The translations under genes were made by a program, and so were the position numbers. Positions 8,775 to 17,383 of a stretch of DNA of 64,000 bases are shown here, piece after piece. How positions within the stretch are numbered: the stretch's first letter is position 1; every line of letters begins with the position of its first letter. The DNA is taken from contig NC_019738.1 in assembly GCF_000317515.1 (NCBI RefSeq), positions 5,668,001 through 5,732,000 on the forward strand, in the 5' to 3' direction. The DNA comes from Allocoleopsis franciscana PCC 7113. Its GTDB lineage: Bacteria; Cyanobacteriota; Cyanobacteriia; Cyanobacteriales; Coleofasciculaceae. The notes under the pieces were generated by a model. It ran no database searches and was not told the DNA's origin. It saw only the letters and a program-made list of their open reading frames with translations.

Positions 8775-8819
8775 GCCTTGAAAATTCCCAGTTTTAGAAA
8801 AAAACCGATTTAAATTAAA

Positions 8820-8966
8820 TTACTTTAAGGTTTGTCCAAAAATAATTTCGCCCTTTTTAGCAGGGGCTAAGGCTTCAGTAACATCTGGGCTGACAACAAT
8901 ATTAGCCATGCCGTACCCCTGCCAATCATAAGATTTGTTTTTGGACGCCTCCTTAAAAGCCTTCAT
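8820..8966 (-). CDS. Possible small protein (48 aa) overlapping the end of the preceding gene
   Basis: An ATG at 8966 lies in another frame, 14 bases inside the 3' end of the 681-residue gene. It opens a 48-codon frame ending in TAA at 8820 (MKAFKEASKNKSYDWQGYGM … EALAPAKKGEIIFGQTLK). The overlap suggests translational coupling, and the composition looks protein-like. There is no strong ribosome site and I recognise no family. It could equally be a chance frame or the remnant tail of a lost gene. Confidence 0.4.
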   Translation of the reverse strand: MKAFKEASKNKSYDWQGYGMANIVVSPDVTEALAPAKKGEIIFGQTLK

Positions 8967-10998
8967 TGTATGGGCTAAGTTCTACTGGGCTAGGAGGGGG
9001 TGGGTTCAGAGTCCGTTGCCAGGACTGAATTTGCGATTGAGCTGAATCATAGGCATTCGTCCCAGAAGGAATCATTCTGGCAATTTCAATCGCTTCCTGG
9101 AGATTGTACAACGACCGATCATTTGCCATGGAGAAGAGTTGATCGCTCCATCGATTCACTGAGGTTCGGGCATCCCCTTTAACCGTGGCAGAACTAGGAA
9201 CTTGTCTGGCCAAGCGAATGGCGGACGAGAGTGCTTCTGGGGTTCCGGGAGTCGCCGCTTGGTAAGCTTGTTGTAAAAGCTGCTGACCTTCAACTTCCCT
9301 CTGCCAGCCTCTGATTTCATTTTGTGCTTCTTTGTAGAGTGCCCGTCCTGCTCGAATTTGTTGAGCCGAGGCGATCGCATCGGGCAGATTACCACTCGCT
9401 GCCAAAGTACGGGCTTGGTCGAGGAAAGGCTGGTCTTGCTCCCGCTGAATCGTATCAGTCCACTTGGCAATCCTGCTTTGTGCTTTCTTATACAGAGTAC
9501 GGCCTGGAGGAATGCGGCTGGCTTCTTGAATGGCTTCTTGTAAAGAGGGGCCTCCACCAAAACTGGCGATTTGTTCAGCACGGTCGAGATAGGGCTGATC
9601 TTCGATCGTCTCAGCTTGAGCCGTCCAGCGTGTGATGTCCTTACGGGCTTCGGAGTAGCGGGGATTGCCACTCGGAATCTGATTGGCTTCGGCGATCGCT
9701 GTTCTTAAGTCGGGAACCAGACCCGATTCGGCATACATTCGCGCCCGTTCCAGTCTTGCCACATCTTCCGTTTCTCGCTGCCAACGGGTGATGAATCCCT
9801 GTGCTTTGTTATACAAGGGGCGACCGGACTGTAGCCTTTGCGCCAAAGCGATCGCTCTTTCCAAATCCGAACTCGTTCCTGATGACGCCGTCGATATAGC
9901 CTGTGCCAAATCAATCAAGTCGGCTTTTTGGTCTTCTAATTTAACGCTGGGAGGAATCTTATTCGCAATTTCCAGAACACCTTCCCAGTTGCGCTGTTCG
10001 AGTCGAGCCTCTGCCATTTTCACCAGCTTTTTGCCCGACTCAGCAATTAAATCTTGAGCCTCCTTATAGGCATAGCTTTCACGGGAAATCTTCTCAGCCT
10101 GCTTAATCCCTTCCAAGATATCGTCTACATTCCTGCTCTGACTCAGTTGGAAAGCTTTATCCAGCTTGGCGCTATCTTCCCGTGCCACCTGAATCTTTTT
10201 CGCCACTTGGTCATACTTGGTGGTGGCCCAGTATTTATTGTCGATTGAGTTTAATTTGACGGCTTCTCTAAACGCCTGATTCCAGTTTGACTGCCGCAGC
10301 TCTTGCTCAACTTTGCTAAATATTCCCTCAGCTTTCGACCAAACTGTCTGCCAACGGTCGATTTGCTTTTCCACTAGATTGTAAGCCGAGACACGAGCGG
10401 GAATTTTTCTGGCAATGTCGATTGCTTCACTTAACTTCCCCGCCTGAAACTTTTGTTCACCGATTTTCAAGATATCGAGTGACCACTGTTCAATATTACG
10501 ATTGATTTCTGTCCGCATCGCGTGATCGTTGGGCAACGCCTCTACTAAGGCAATTGCCTCCAGCAAATCCTCTGCTGTCTGCTTGTTTGCCGCCAACTGA
10601 GCACAATAAAGGCGCATCGACGCCGAAGCCGTTGGCCAAAATATCGCAGGGCAGTTGGGAACCGCTGGCAACTTCAACAACAGGGCTATGGCAATAAATC
10701 CTATCCCACCGGAAAACAGCACAATTAACAATGCCCCAAAATGCCAAGGCCGGGGAAACCCTCGCTTAGGCTTCCGCCGTTTTTTGGACGGTGGGGGCGA
10801 AGTCACTCCCGGTGTCGCTAAATTTTGAGGAACGGTATACCCATCAGCGATTGGCGCATCAGGTACTCCTGGGCCAGGATTAACCAAAGGACGATTGGCT
10901 CCAAAAGCTTTTCTCGTGCTTTGCCACTCAGGGTTCTGACCTGGCTGCGAAGAGTTGGAGGGAGGCCAACTGTCGGGAATTTCTCGATTTCTGGTCAT
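8953..10998 (-). CDS. Hypothetical membrane-anchored protein with tandem IPxGxxxYxxAQ repeats
   Basis: 681 residues. The N-terminal 80 are Pro/Ser-rich and basic (SPPPSKKRRKPKRGFPRPW), followed by one membrane span at about 85-108 (FGALLIVLFSGGIGFIAIAL). The rest is a string of helical repeats of roughly 45-60 residues with the pattern A-I-x-x-A-x-x-IPxGxxxYxxAQxxIxxWQ. Examples are NQIPSGNPRYSEARKDITRW, SRIPPGRTLYKKAQSRIAKW, QQIRAGRALYKEAQNEIRGW and RMIPSGTNAYDSAQSQIQSW. The tail is Pro-rich (LNPPPPSPVELSP). The topology suggests a large repeat domain outside the cytoplasmic membrane. Cyanobacterial homologues are usually listed as hypothetical or as chromosome-segregation ATPase, but I see no Walker motifs. 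The repeats resemble TPR/Sel1-type solenoids in spacing only. Confidence 0.85.
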   Translation of the reverse strand: MTRNREIPDSWPPSNSSQPGQNPEWQSTRKAFGANRPLVNPGPGVPDAPIADGYTVPQNLATPGVTSPPPSKKRRKPKRGFPRPWHFGALLIVLFSGGIGFIAIALLLKLPAVPNCPAIFWPTASASMRLYCAQLAANKQTAEDLLEAIALVEALPNDHAMRTEINRNIEQWSLDILKIGEQKFQAGKLSEAIDIARKIPARVSAYNLVEKQIDRWQTVWSKAEGIFSKVEQELRQSNWNQAFREAVKLNSIDNKYWATTKYDQVAKKIQVAREDSAKLDKAFQLSQSRNVDDILEGIKQAEKISRESYAYKEAQDLIAESGKKLVKMAEARLEQRNWEGVLEIANKIPPSVKLEDQKADLIDLAQAISTASSGTSSDLERAIALAQRLQSGRPLYNKAQGFITRWQRETEDVARLERARMYAESGLVPDLRTAIAEANQIPSGNPRYSEARKDITRWTAQAETIEDQPYLDRAEQIASFGGGPSLQEAIQEASRIPPGRTLYKKAQSRIAKWTDTIQREQDQPFLDQARTLAASGNLPDAIASAQQIRAGRALYKEAQNEIRGWQREVEGQQLLQQAYQAATPGTPEALSSAIRLARQVPSSATVKGDARTSVNRWSDQLFSMANDRSLYNLQEAIEIARMIPSGTNAYDSAQSQIQSWQRTLNPPPPSPVELSPYNEGF

Positions 10999-11271
10999 AA
11001 CTCACACCACGCGCAATGCCTATTCCAGCGTGCTTTTTTACACCCTCAGTAGTTGCCATCCTACCCCCACGAGACAGAAAAAGCTACCTATACTCAGAGG
11101 CGTCAGGAATGGAGACTGGGGAAGAAGCCCGTCCCATAAAGAATACCTTAGCCTTCCTCGATTGAAAGTTTTTCCGACTGACACTCAAGGCTTGTACTCG
11201 CAAAGGCGTCGTTTCCTTACTTTTACCCCTTCTCGATTCCCCAGTCCTAATCCGTACATTTAGTACATTTA

Positions 11272-12177
11272 TTAAACAGACTCAGCCCGCAAATCTTCAA
11301 TCAACTGCGCTAGCTCATCAGAACTCGCCTGGTAAACTTCCCCACAGAAATGGCAAGTGGCTTCAGCTCCGTCGTCTTTTTCAATCATATCCTGAAGTTC
11401 GGCTTCGCCCAGAATCTTCAGTGCACCTAACATGCGATCAAATGAACAACCACAGTGAAAGCGTATCATCTGGATTTCTGGAAGAATCACCAGACCCATA
11501 TCGCCTAGAAGCTGTTCAAAAATCTCTGGCAGTGTTTTGCCTGCGTTTAAAAGAGAGGTCAGTCCTGTCTGCTGAATGATTTGAGCACGTTCTTCTAGTG
11601 TTTGCACTAACGCTTCATCTCTGGCGGCTTTGGGAAGAACTTGGAGTAGCAATCCTCCAGAGGCTCTAACCCCTTCTGTGCCAACCAATACACCCAAAAG
11701 CAGAGCAGATGGCGTTTGTTCGGAATTCACGAGGTAATGAGTGAGGTCATCGCCAATTTCACCCGATACCAGCTCAACGGTGCTGGAATAAGGGTAGCCA
11801 TAGCCCACATCTCGGACAACGTAGAGGTAGCCCTCACGGCCTACTACACCCCCCACATCCAGTTTGCCTCGCTCATTCGGGGGCAACTCTACAAATGGGT
11901 TGTCCACATAACCCCGTACAGTTCCATCTAATCCAGCATCAACGAGAATTCCCCCCAAGGGGCCATTCCCTTTAACCCGAATATTCACCCTCGACCCTTC
12001 TCGCTTCATGCTAGAGACGAGCAATAGACCCCCAGCCATCGTGCGACCTAATGCCGCTGTTGCCTCACTGGAGAGTTTGTGACGCATTCGTGCTTCTTCC
12101 GTGAGGCGTGTGGTAATGACGCCGACGGCTCGGATGCCCCCCTCCGCCGCTGTGGCGCGAATTAACTGATCAGCCAT
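11272..12177 (-). CDS. hslO: 33 kDa redox-regulated chaperone Hsp33
   Basis: Cytoplasmic holdase that binds unfolding proteins under oxidative stress. The start MADQLIRATAAEGGIRAV has AGGA upstream. The N-terminal domain has the family blocks ALGRTMAGGLLL, VKGNGPLGGI and GYVDNP. The C-terminal redox switch has the four zinc-binding Cys of Hsp33 in HCGCSFDRM and ATCHFCGEVYQ (CxC plus CxxC). The 301-residue length is slightly longer than the E. coli protein but usual for cyanobacteria. It is a lone gene, separated by about 270 bp from the repeat protein downstream. Confidence 0.95.
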   Translation of the reverse strand: MADQLIRATAAEGGIRAVGVITTRLTEEARMRHKLSSEATAALGRTMAGGLLLVSSMKREGSRVNIRVKGNGPLGGILVDAGLDGTVRGYVDNPFVELPPNERGKLDVGGVVGREGYLYVVRDVGYGYPYSSTVELVSGEIGDDLTHYLVNSEQTPSALLLGVLVGTEGVRASGGLLLQVLPKAARDEALVQTLEERAQIIQQTGLTSLLNAGKTLPEIFEQLLGDMGLVILPEIQMIRFHCGCSFDRMLGALKILGEAELQDMIEKDDGAEATCHFCGEVYQASSDELAQLIEDLRAESV

Positions 12178-12799
12178 GAACGATCCTTACACTTCTTAAC
12201 AGTCCTTTTTTTATTGTAAGTCTCGTGGCTGGAGGCAGTTGATTGAAAGTTTGTTTCAGAGCAACGGCTTTTGCTCGCCTCCCCTGTACTTCAGTCGTGG
12301 GATTCGCCGTTGATGGTTGATGACATTCTTTTATGAACCATGAACTATGAACATCTTGCTGCCATTGCGAGAATCCTCACGCTTAACTTTGGTTGAAACG
12401 AGGTGGGCTTCCAGGAAATCAATCTTAATCTACTTAAAATTTTAAAAACCATTTTTGTCTAGAAAGATGTACTTATATATTTTTAATATTTCAAGATTTT
12501 TAAAAGTGTGAATTCAAAGGTATGGAATAATCCCTATTTATATTTATGCCTAAAAGTAGAAGCAAATCGGATTAGCTTATCGGTAGAGTAAGAAAAGTGT
12601 TAATGAGGAGTCTGCTTGAAAAGCTTCTCCTCTGAAAAAAATGTTGTGTTCTTTGTGCAACACCAATCCTCTTAAAAATTTGGTTTAATTTCGGTGTAAG
12701 AGATGAGCTTGGGTACTTTTACATCACTAATTTTCTGCTTTTCAGTTTTTTACAACAATCCGCTAATTAAGTAAAGTTTCAATAAGGAGTTATAGTAGA
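12178..12799. other. Intergenic region, no gene seen
   Basis: About 620 bp between divergently transcribed hslO and the 70-residue ORF. AT-rich in its middle. A hairpin GAGGAG...CTCCTC (12605-12632, with an inner CTT/AAG pair) lies about 170 bp before the downstream start and could sit in that gene's 5' leader. Nothing else could be assigned. Confidence 0.5.
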
Positions 12800-13012
12800 A
12801 TGCTGTTCCATGTGTTCTGCGAGTTTGCTGACGGATCATCCAGATATTTACAGATAAAAACATCTACGATGAAGGAAGCTTATCGGCAAGCTAAACACGA
12901 CTATTACGCCTCGCAGGTGCTTTGGATTATTAGTAGTATTGACCCTTTTTGTAGGACTCTCGGATTGGAGTATACCCCCTCAATTCTTTACAGAGCAATG
13001 GAGAGAAGGTAG
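12800..13012 (+). CDS. Small hypothetical protein (70 aa)
   Basis: ATG 12800 with AAGGAG ten bases upstream. The protein begins MLFHVFCEFADGSSRYLQIK, continues with TSTMKEAYRQAKHDYYASQV and ends in a basic tail (RAMERR). The N-terminal part reads as two beta strands followed by an amphipathic helix, and the central helix (VLWIISSIDP) is moderately hydrophobic but too short for a confident membrane span. No recognised family. A long AT-rich leader precedes it. The ribosome site and clean codon use suggest it is real. Confidence 0.6.
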   Translation: MLFHVFCEFADGSSRYLQIKTSTMKEAYRQAKHDYYASQVLWIISSIDPFCRTLGLEYTPSILYRAMERR

Positions 13013-13088
13013 CTTAATTCCATAATATACTAACCCGATGGGTCAAGAACTTATAGAAGCTTGGAAACTGTGAATTTTACAGAATTCC

Positions 13089-13715
13089 TTAAGCCAATAC
13101 AAGCCTTGATTCAGTTTGTTGAATTCCTTTCACAGTAGAGTAAGGTTTAATGGAGTCGGAATCCGGTAAACCTACGGTACGAACTCTAGCCCCAAGGGTA
13201 GGTTTCCATTGCTTAAGACCCATAGCTGTTCTATTATTGGGTACCCTGAGTGTTGGTACTACTGCCGATACACTCAAACCCGTCATTTCCCGCATAGGTA
13301 AAGGTAGATTTTGATCAAATTCAAACTGCCCTTCCTGGAGTTGACATAATGCATAAACAGGCTGCAAGACTTGAGCAATAAATAGCTCTTTGAGTTGGAA
13401 GTTTCGTAAAATTCCTTGATTTTTAAGATGCAAGCCGAGTGGTTTATTTGTTGGACATAACTGAGCAAGTTTATCGACGACACGAGAACTCACCCACTGA
13501 CGCTGATGAATGAGCTGAACTAAACCTCGCTCCTCCAAGTGATGAGATGCCGCGACAAGGCGACCTTGATACATCCAGATATAGTAAATGGGTAAGGATT
13601 TAGATTGATCTACGGGTTCGGCAAAAAGCGTAATTAAGCCAGTTTTCTTCCCTTTCTCGGCAAACAGAAGAATTTCTGGTAAGGATAAGTCTGTCAAGGA
13701 ACCTGTAAGGCACAT
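13089..13715 (-). CDS. PATAN/DUF4388-domain protein
   Basis: 208 residues starting MCLTGSLTDLSLPEILLFAE, the hallmark of the DUF4388/PATAN (PatA N-terminal) domain. The GKKTGLITL and YYIWMYQGRLVAASHH strands that follow match the family. In cyanobacteria this domain is found at the N-terminus of PatA-type response regulators of phototaxis and heterocyst patterning and mediates protein interactions. This protein has no receiver domain: after residue 150 there is only a Pro/Thr-rich tail (SAVVPTLRVPNNRTAMGLKQ). It is a stand-alone PATAN protein whose partner must be encoded elsewhere. It is transcribed alone. Confidence 0.8.
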   Translation of the reverse strand: MCLTGSLTDLSLPEILLFAEKGKKTGLITLFAEPVDQSKSLPIYYIWMYQGRLVAASHHLEERGLVQLIHQRQWVSSRVVDKLAQLCPTNKPLGLHLKNQGILRNFQLKELFIAQVLQPVYALCQLQEGQFEFDQNLPLPMREMTGLSVSAVVPTLRVPNNRTAMGLKQWKPTLGARVRTVGLPDSDSIKPYSTVKGIQQTESRLVLA

Positions 13716-14057
13716 AGTTGTAATTTACAGCAAAAAAAATTACAAATTAATAATCAGATTAAAAAGGTTTAAGCGCTCAACCCCCAAGCTTAAACTGTTG
13801 CTGATGCCACCCCAGATCAAGTAATGATTTTTCTAGAAGGCTGAAAGTAGGTTGTATTAATAACAGGTTAAAATTTTTGAAGTTTAAGGTTATCGTTCTG
13901 AAGATGGAATCACCCTCATCCAGGGGAAGGAACCCTCGGCTCCGTTTTCATCTATCTTTGGAATGAGTTAGAGGTAAAAGGTACAAACCCCCCATCAGCT
14001 AGCGCTCACGAACATTGGATGGAAATCTCTCTTTCCCATTACTCCTTTTCAAGTTAG
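13716..14057. other. Divergent intergenic region
   Basis: About 340 bp shared by the PATAN gene (minus) and the DUF58 gene (plus). It must hold both promoters. AT-rich near the PATAN start. No repeat, RNA gene or convincing small frame was seen. Confidence 0.45.
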
Positions 14058-15215
14058 ATGAATATGATTAATCGCATCAATGACTGGCTAGAAACTCACT
14101 GGGTAACACCGGCCTATGGGGGTTGCCTCTTAGCTGGCATTGCTCTGTGTTTTTTTGGAGCAGCGAGCAATACAATGGCAGGGTGGCTGTATGTGATCAG
14201 TGGTCTGATTTTTGGCTTGTTGGTCGTGGCGGCTGTTCTGCCAGCGCGATCGCTCAAGTTAATTCAGGTACGACGACGCCCAATGGCACCCGTCAGTGCA
14301 GGCGACGATCTCTGCATTGAATTAGAAATTGAAAATCTTGCCCCTAAGACCAAATCCCTCTTACAAATTCGGGACGTTTTACAATCCACATTAGGGTTAC
14401 CCAGGCAGACGCCCGTGGAAGCGATCGCACCCCAAAGCGTCTACCGTTGGGTTGACTACTATCCCACCCAAAAACGAGGTGTCTATCGGTGGCATGAGGT
14501 ACAGATTAGAACCGCAACACCGTTAGGATTATTTTGGTGTCGTCGCAGTTGGGAAGCACCAGCTAGGGCTATTGTCTATCCCCTGGTGTTACCTCTCACC
14601 CATTGCCCCTTAGTGGATGAAATGGGTAGAGAAGATAGTGCCCAATTTTATAGCGATCGCCGTTCTCAGTCTACTACAGAAGACATTACCAGAGGACTAC
14701 GCCCTTATCGAGTTGGTGACCCTATCCGCTTGATTCACTGGCGCACGAGTGCCCGTTACGGCACATTGCAGGTGCGAGAGTTAGAGGTATTCACAGGTTC
14801 TCAAGAAATTATCATTTGTTTGGATAGTTCGACCGTTTGGCGTCCCGATGACTTTGAACAGGCGGTTATTGCTGCCGCATCAATGTATTTTTATGCGATG
14901 CGTAGTCAGTTCAATGTGAAACTTTGGACGCCGAAAACTGGCTTATTACATGGCAACCAAGTAGTTTTAGAGGCTCTTGCTGAAACGACGGCGGGAGAGG
15001 AGGCTGAGATAGAGGCTCCATCGAATCTTCCCTTAATTTGGCTTACTCAAAATTCCCCTAGCCTTGACACTTTACCTATAGGTAGTCGCTGGATCTTATG
15101 GCCTCCAGTTGCATCGGTTTCTGACTCGGTAATTCCAGCGCAACGCAATCATTTAGGTGTGCTTATCGATCCCACAAAATCTCTACAAAGTCAGCTTCAG
15201 CAATCTTTAAGATAG
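14058..15215 (+). CDS. DUF58 domain-containing membrane protein
   Basis: 385 residues from ATG 14058. Two N-terminal hydrophobic segments at about residues 20-38 and 41-63 form a hairpin anchor. A beta-rich region follows, then the DUF58 core (TRGLRPYRVGDPIRLIHWRT, SARYGTLQVREL) and a von Willebrand-like stretch (EIIICLDSS). In other bacteria DUF58 proteins are coupled to MoxR AAA ATPases and transglutaminase-like proteins; neither is adjacent here. The role is unproven, and assembly or folding of membrane complexes has been suggested for the family. Convergent with the next gene, with only 23 bp between stops. Confidence 0.85.
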   Translation: MNMINRINDWLETHWVTPAYGGCLLAGIALCFFGAASNTMAGWLYVISGLIFGLLVVAAVLPARSLKLIQVRRRPMAPVSAGDDLCIELEIENLAPKTKSLLQIRDVLQSTLGLPRQTPVEAIAPQSVYRWVDYYPTQKRGVYRWHEVQIRTATPLGLFWCRRSWEAPARAIVYPLVLPLTHCPLVDEMGREDSAQFYSDRRSQSTTEDITRGLRPYRVGDPIRLIHWRTSARYGTLQVRELEVFTGSQEIIICLDSSTVWRPDDFEQAVIAAASMYFYAMRSQFNVKLWTPKTGLLHGNQVVLEALAETTAGEEAEIEAPSNLPLIWLTQNSPSLDTLPIGSRWILWPPVASVSDSVIPAQRNHLGVLIDPTKSLQSQLQQSLR

Positions 15216-15238
15216 ATAAATTAATGCTGATCTTTCTC

Positions 15239-15613
15239 TTAAGCTCCGATTGAGAAATTGCGTTCGATTGGAGCTGAGTCTTTGCTGCTCTGCTTAAAGC
15301 GATTCCTCGGCTCTAAACTGATTGAACGCTTGAGGAGGCAATGAATTGTATTTTTAGGATAACGACTTTGATTTTTTTCTTGGGGTCTTTCAACCTTAAT
15401 CGCTTCCCACCCTTGTTGCTGATAACGCCTTAACTGATTATTTAAATGCTCTTCTATATTTTCAATGCCACCAGCTAAATTCTGTATCTTTGTTACTCCA
15501 TTTTGGGTGATGAGTAATCGGATGTTGTTCCAAGACATTTCCTTCAGACTACCGGGATTCATACAACCTTTTGAAGCGGTGAGGTTAAGGGATAGGTACT
15601 CAGAATACAGCAT
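15239..15613 (-). CDS. Hypothetical protein (124 aa)
   Basis: ATG 15613, or an internal ATG giving MNPGSLKEMSWNNIRLLITQ. No strong ribosome site is visible. The central part (GGIENIEEHLNNQLRRYQQQ, then GWEAIKVERP) looks like a helix and strand. The tail is basic and Ser-rich. No signal peptide, membrane segment or known motif was seen and I do not recognise the family. It is convergent with the DUF58 gene and preceded by a 365-bp gap. Confidence 0.55.
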   Translation of the reverse strand: MLYSEYLSLNLTASKGCMNPGSLKEMSWNNIRLLITQNGVTKIQNLAGGIENIEEHLNNQLRRYQQQGWEAIKVERPQEKNQSRYPKNTIHCLLKRSISLEPRNRFKQSSKDSAPIERNFSIGA

Positions 15614-15978
15614 GTTTATTCACTCAATTTGTGCTTGTAAATATATATTACTGAATTTGTTTAGCTGTCTAACTCCGCCAATACCCTGAAAAAGGGTACG
15701 CCATTATGCTTAGATTTATGAAGATATTTTCTACTTAGAGAAGATAAATTATAAGTCGGCGTGAGAGAATTTTACCCTTGAATTCGAGGCTTTGTTCGGT
15801 AACCCAGAATGAGGCTTTATTCTCGTCTTATATAGGTTGATTGATGGGGAGTAGGGGCTTTTTTAATATTCTTTATTCAATAAAAATGCGATCGCGTCTG
15901 TGGGTGTAGGAATGCGATCGCATTTTCTTCTATGAAGCTAGTATGCTATCAGTGCTGACGAGAGAAACCAAGCAAAGT
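15614..15978. other. Intergenic region holding a HIP1 hairpin
   Basis: About 365 bp between the hypothetical gene and the end of the split pentapeptide gene. Apart from the inverted repeat at 15883-15926 it is AT-rich and no gene is seen. Confidence 0.45.
15883..15926 (-). terminator. HIP1-containing stem-loop after the pentapeptide gene
   Basis: AAAATGCGATCGC and GCGATCGCATTTT form a perfect 13-bp inverted repeat around an 18-nt loop. Read on the minus strand it ends in GCGATCGCATTTTTATT, a good intrinsic terminator 50 bp after the pentapeptide stop. Both arms carry the cyanobacterial HIP1 octamer GCGATCGC. Confidence 0.65.
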
Positions 15979-16364
15979 TTACTCGTGAGTCGTACCATCG
16001 GGCATGATAGCGCCACTAAGCTTTGCCCCCTCCAGTTTTGCCCCCTCCAGTTTTGCATCTTTTAGATTAGCTTTTTCTAGATTGGCGTTGCTTAAGTTTG
16101 CCCCACGCAAGTCGGTTACAGAAAGGTTTGCTTGACTCAAGTTTGCTGAACGAAGGTCAGCGGCACAGAGATTTGCTTGACTCAAGTTTGCCCCACTCAA
16201 GTTTAAGTTTATTAGGGATACACCCAGTAGATTTGAGGCATATAGGTTAGTGCCGCTTAGGTTGGCAGAATTAAATTGTGCGTTTTTCAGATTTGCTTGA
16301 CTCAGGTTGGCTGCACTTAAATTCGCACACATAAGATTTGCCTGATTCAAGTTTGCTCTATATA
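15979..16364 (-). pseudogene. Pentapeptide-repeat protein, C-terminal part (split by IS)
   Basis: Downstream remainder of the gene beginning at 19289. It encodes uninterrupted A(D/N)LxX pentapeptides (CANLSAANLSQANLKNAQFN, DLRGANLSNANLEKANLKDA) and ends LSGAIMPDGTTHE. The first ATG here is at 16350, but the repeat pattern continues back to the IS edge in the same frame (YRANLNQANLM). Removing the IS and one copy of TATATA joins it in frame with the upstream part, giving 545 codons including the stop. A short product from ATG 16350 cannot be excluded, but the gene as a unit is broken. Confidence 0.85.
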
Positions 16365-16473
16365 GGGCTTGCTGAATAAGTCGGCGAAAAACAACCGATG
16401 GATTAATCAGTTATTTAATCCTGGAATAATAATGAGCTTTTGTTGTTGTTAATTCCCACAAGCATAAGCCGAA

Positions 16474-17382
16474 TTAATAGTTATCGAGAAAAAAGGCGTG
16501 ATGTTGTGTATTGCACAAAAAAAGACAAAAAAACTGCCGTAGCAGGGTGGAAAGATTCATGACTAAAAAAGTGATAGCAATAGCCGTTTGAGAAGTATGA
16601 GGCAGTTTAGCCATGACGCGATTCAAGCTAAATCTTCGCTTTGAGATGCCAAATTTTCCTTCAATAGCATTGCGAACCTTCTCGTCGTCTAAGGCTTGTT
16701 TCTTTTTGTCTGAGCTGACATTAGCTGGAGGTCTGCCTAAGGGGGGGCCACTTATTCTAATCCCTCTTTCTTTACAGAATGCTCGATTCTCGCGATTTCG
16801 ATAAATTCTATCTACATGTACTGATTCGGGATAGACTCCTGTGTGCTGTTTAAATGCTTCTATTTGGGCTTTTAAGTCTCCGGCTTCATTAAAGTTATCC
16901 CAGCTTATACGGTCTAAAAAGACATATCCATCTCTGACGCTTGCTGCTAGTTTAGCTCCAAATTCTACAGGTTTTCCGGCTTTTCCTCTCACAATTGGAC
17001 GGATATGGGGCTGACTTAAACTGACTATTCTGTCGTCAATTCTCTGGGCTTTATTCTCATACATCCATTGCTGTTGACGGTAAACTTCCGCCACCACCAG
17101 CAAGCTCTTATATTGAGAGATGCTCAAACCCTCAAGTGCTTCTCCTGTCTGAAGGAGCTGGTCAATGTGTGATAAATTTCTTTTTATATATTTCAGTTGT
17201 TTTTTTATAGCTTTTCTTCTCTCTTTTCTTGACGATCTCCGTTTTTTGGCGACTTTCAAGTAATCTTTCCGAGCGAGGTTTCTATAAGTTTTTGGCTTTT
17301 TCTTTAGTCTCCCTTTTAGGGGCTTATAGAGAGTATCTATTATCTTTTCCGTTTTGACTCTGGCTTGATTTAATAGACCCAA
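16474..17382 (-). CDS. IS transposase, downstream frame (catalytic C-terminal part)
   Basis: The frame is actually open upstream to the A8 tract at about 17484-17491, encoding ESPNQGKLILDATCAPGDIS ahead of the first ATG. ILDATCAPGD is the first catalytic-Asp block of IS5-type DDE transposases. A highly basic region follows (KKRRSSRKERRKAIKKQLKY), then SQPHIRPIVRGKAGKPVEFG, the second Asp region (HVDRIYRNRENRAFCKERGI) and FGISKRRFSLNRVMAKL with the final Glu region. Most likely expressed only as a fusion with the upstream frame, by slippage at the A8 tract. Confidence 0.85.
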   Translation of the reverse strand: MGLLNQARVKTEKIIDTLYKPLKGRLKKKPKTYRNLARKDYLKVAKKRRSSRKERRKAIKKQLKYIKRNLSHIDQLLQTGEALEGLSISQYKSLLVVAEVYRQQQWMYENKAQRIDDRIVSLSQPHIRPIVRGKAGKPVEFGAKLAASVRDGYVFLDRISWDNFNEAGDLKAQIEAFKQHTGVYPESVHVDRIYRNRENRAFCKERGIRISGPPLGRPPANVSSDKKKQALDDEKVRNAIEGKFGISKRRFSLNRVMAKLPHTSQTAIAITFLVMNLSTLLRQFFCLFLCNTQHHAFFLDNY

Positions 17383-17383
17383 G

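Noticed and set aside
9156-9671. Long minus-strand frame overlapping the 681-residue repeat protein
   Set aside because: Alternative frame of the repeat-protein gene; Lys/Ser/Pro-rich with no protein-like pattern. The same reasoning applies to the plus-strand frames around 9.3-10.1 kb.
12240-12420. Possible remnant of an IS200/IS605-type end (GTGGGATTC and GAATCCTCACGC motifs)
   Set aside because: Only short resemblance, no hairpin of the expected form and no transposase nearby.
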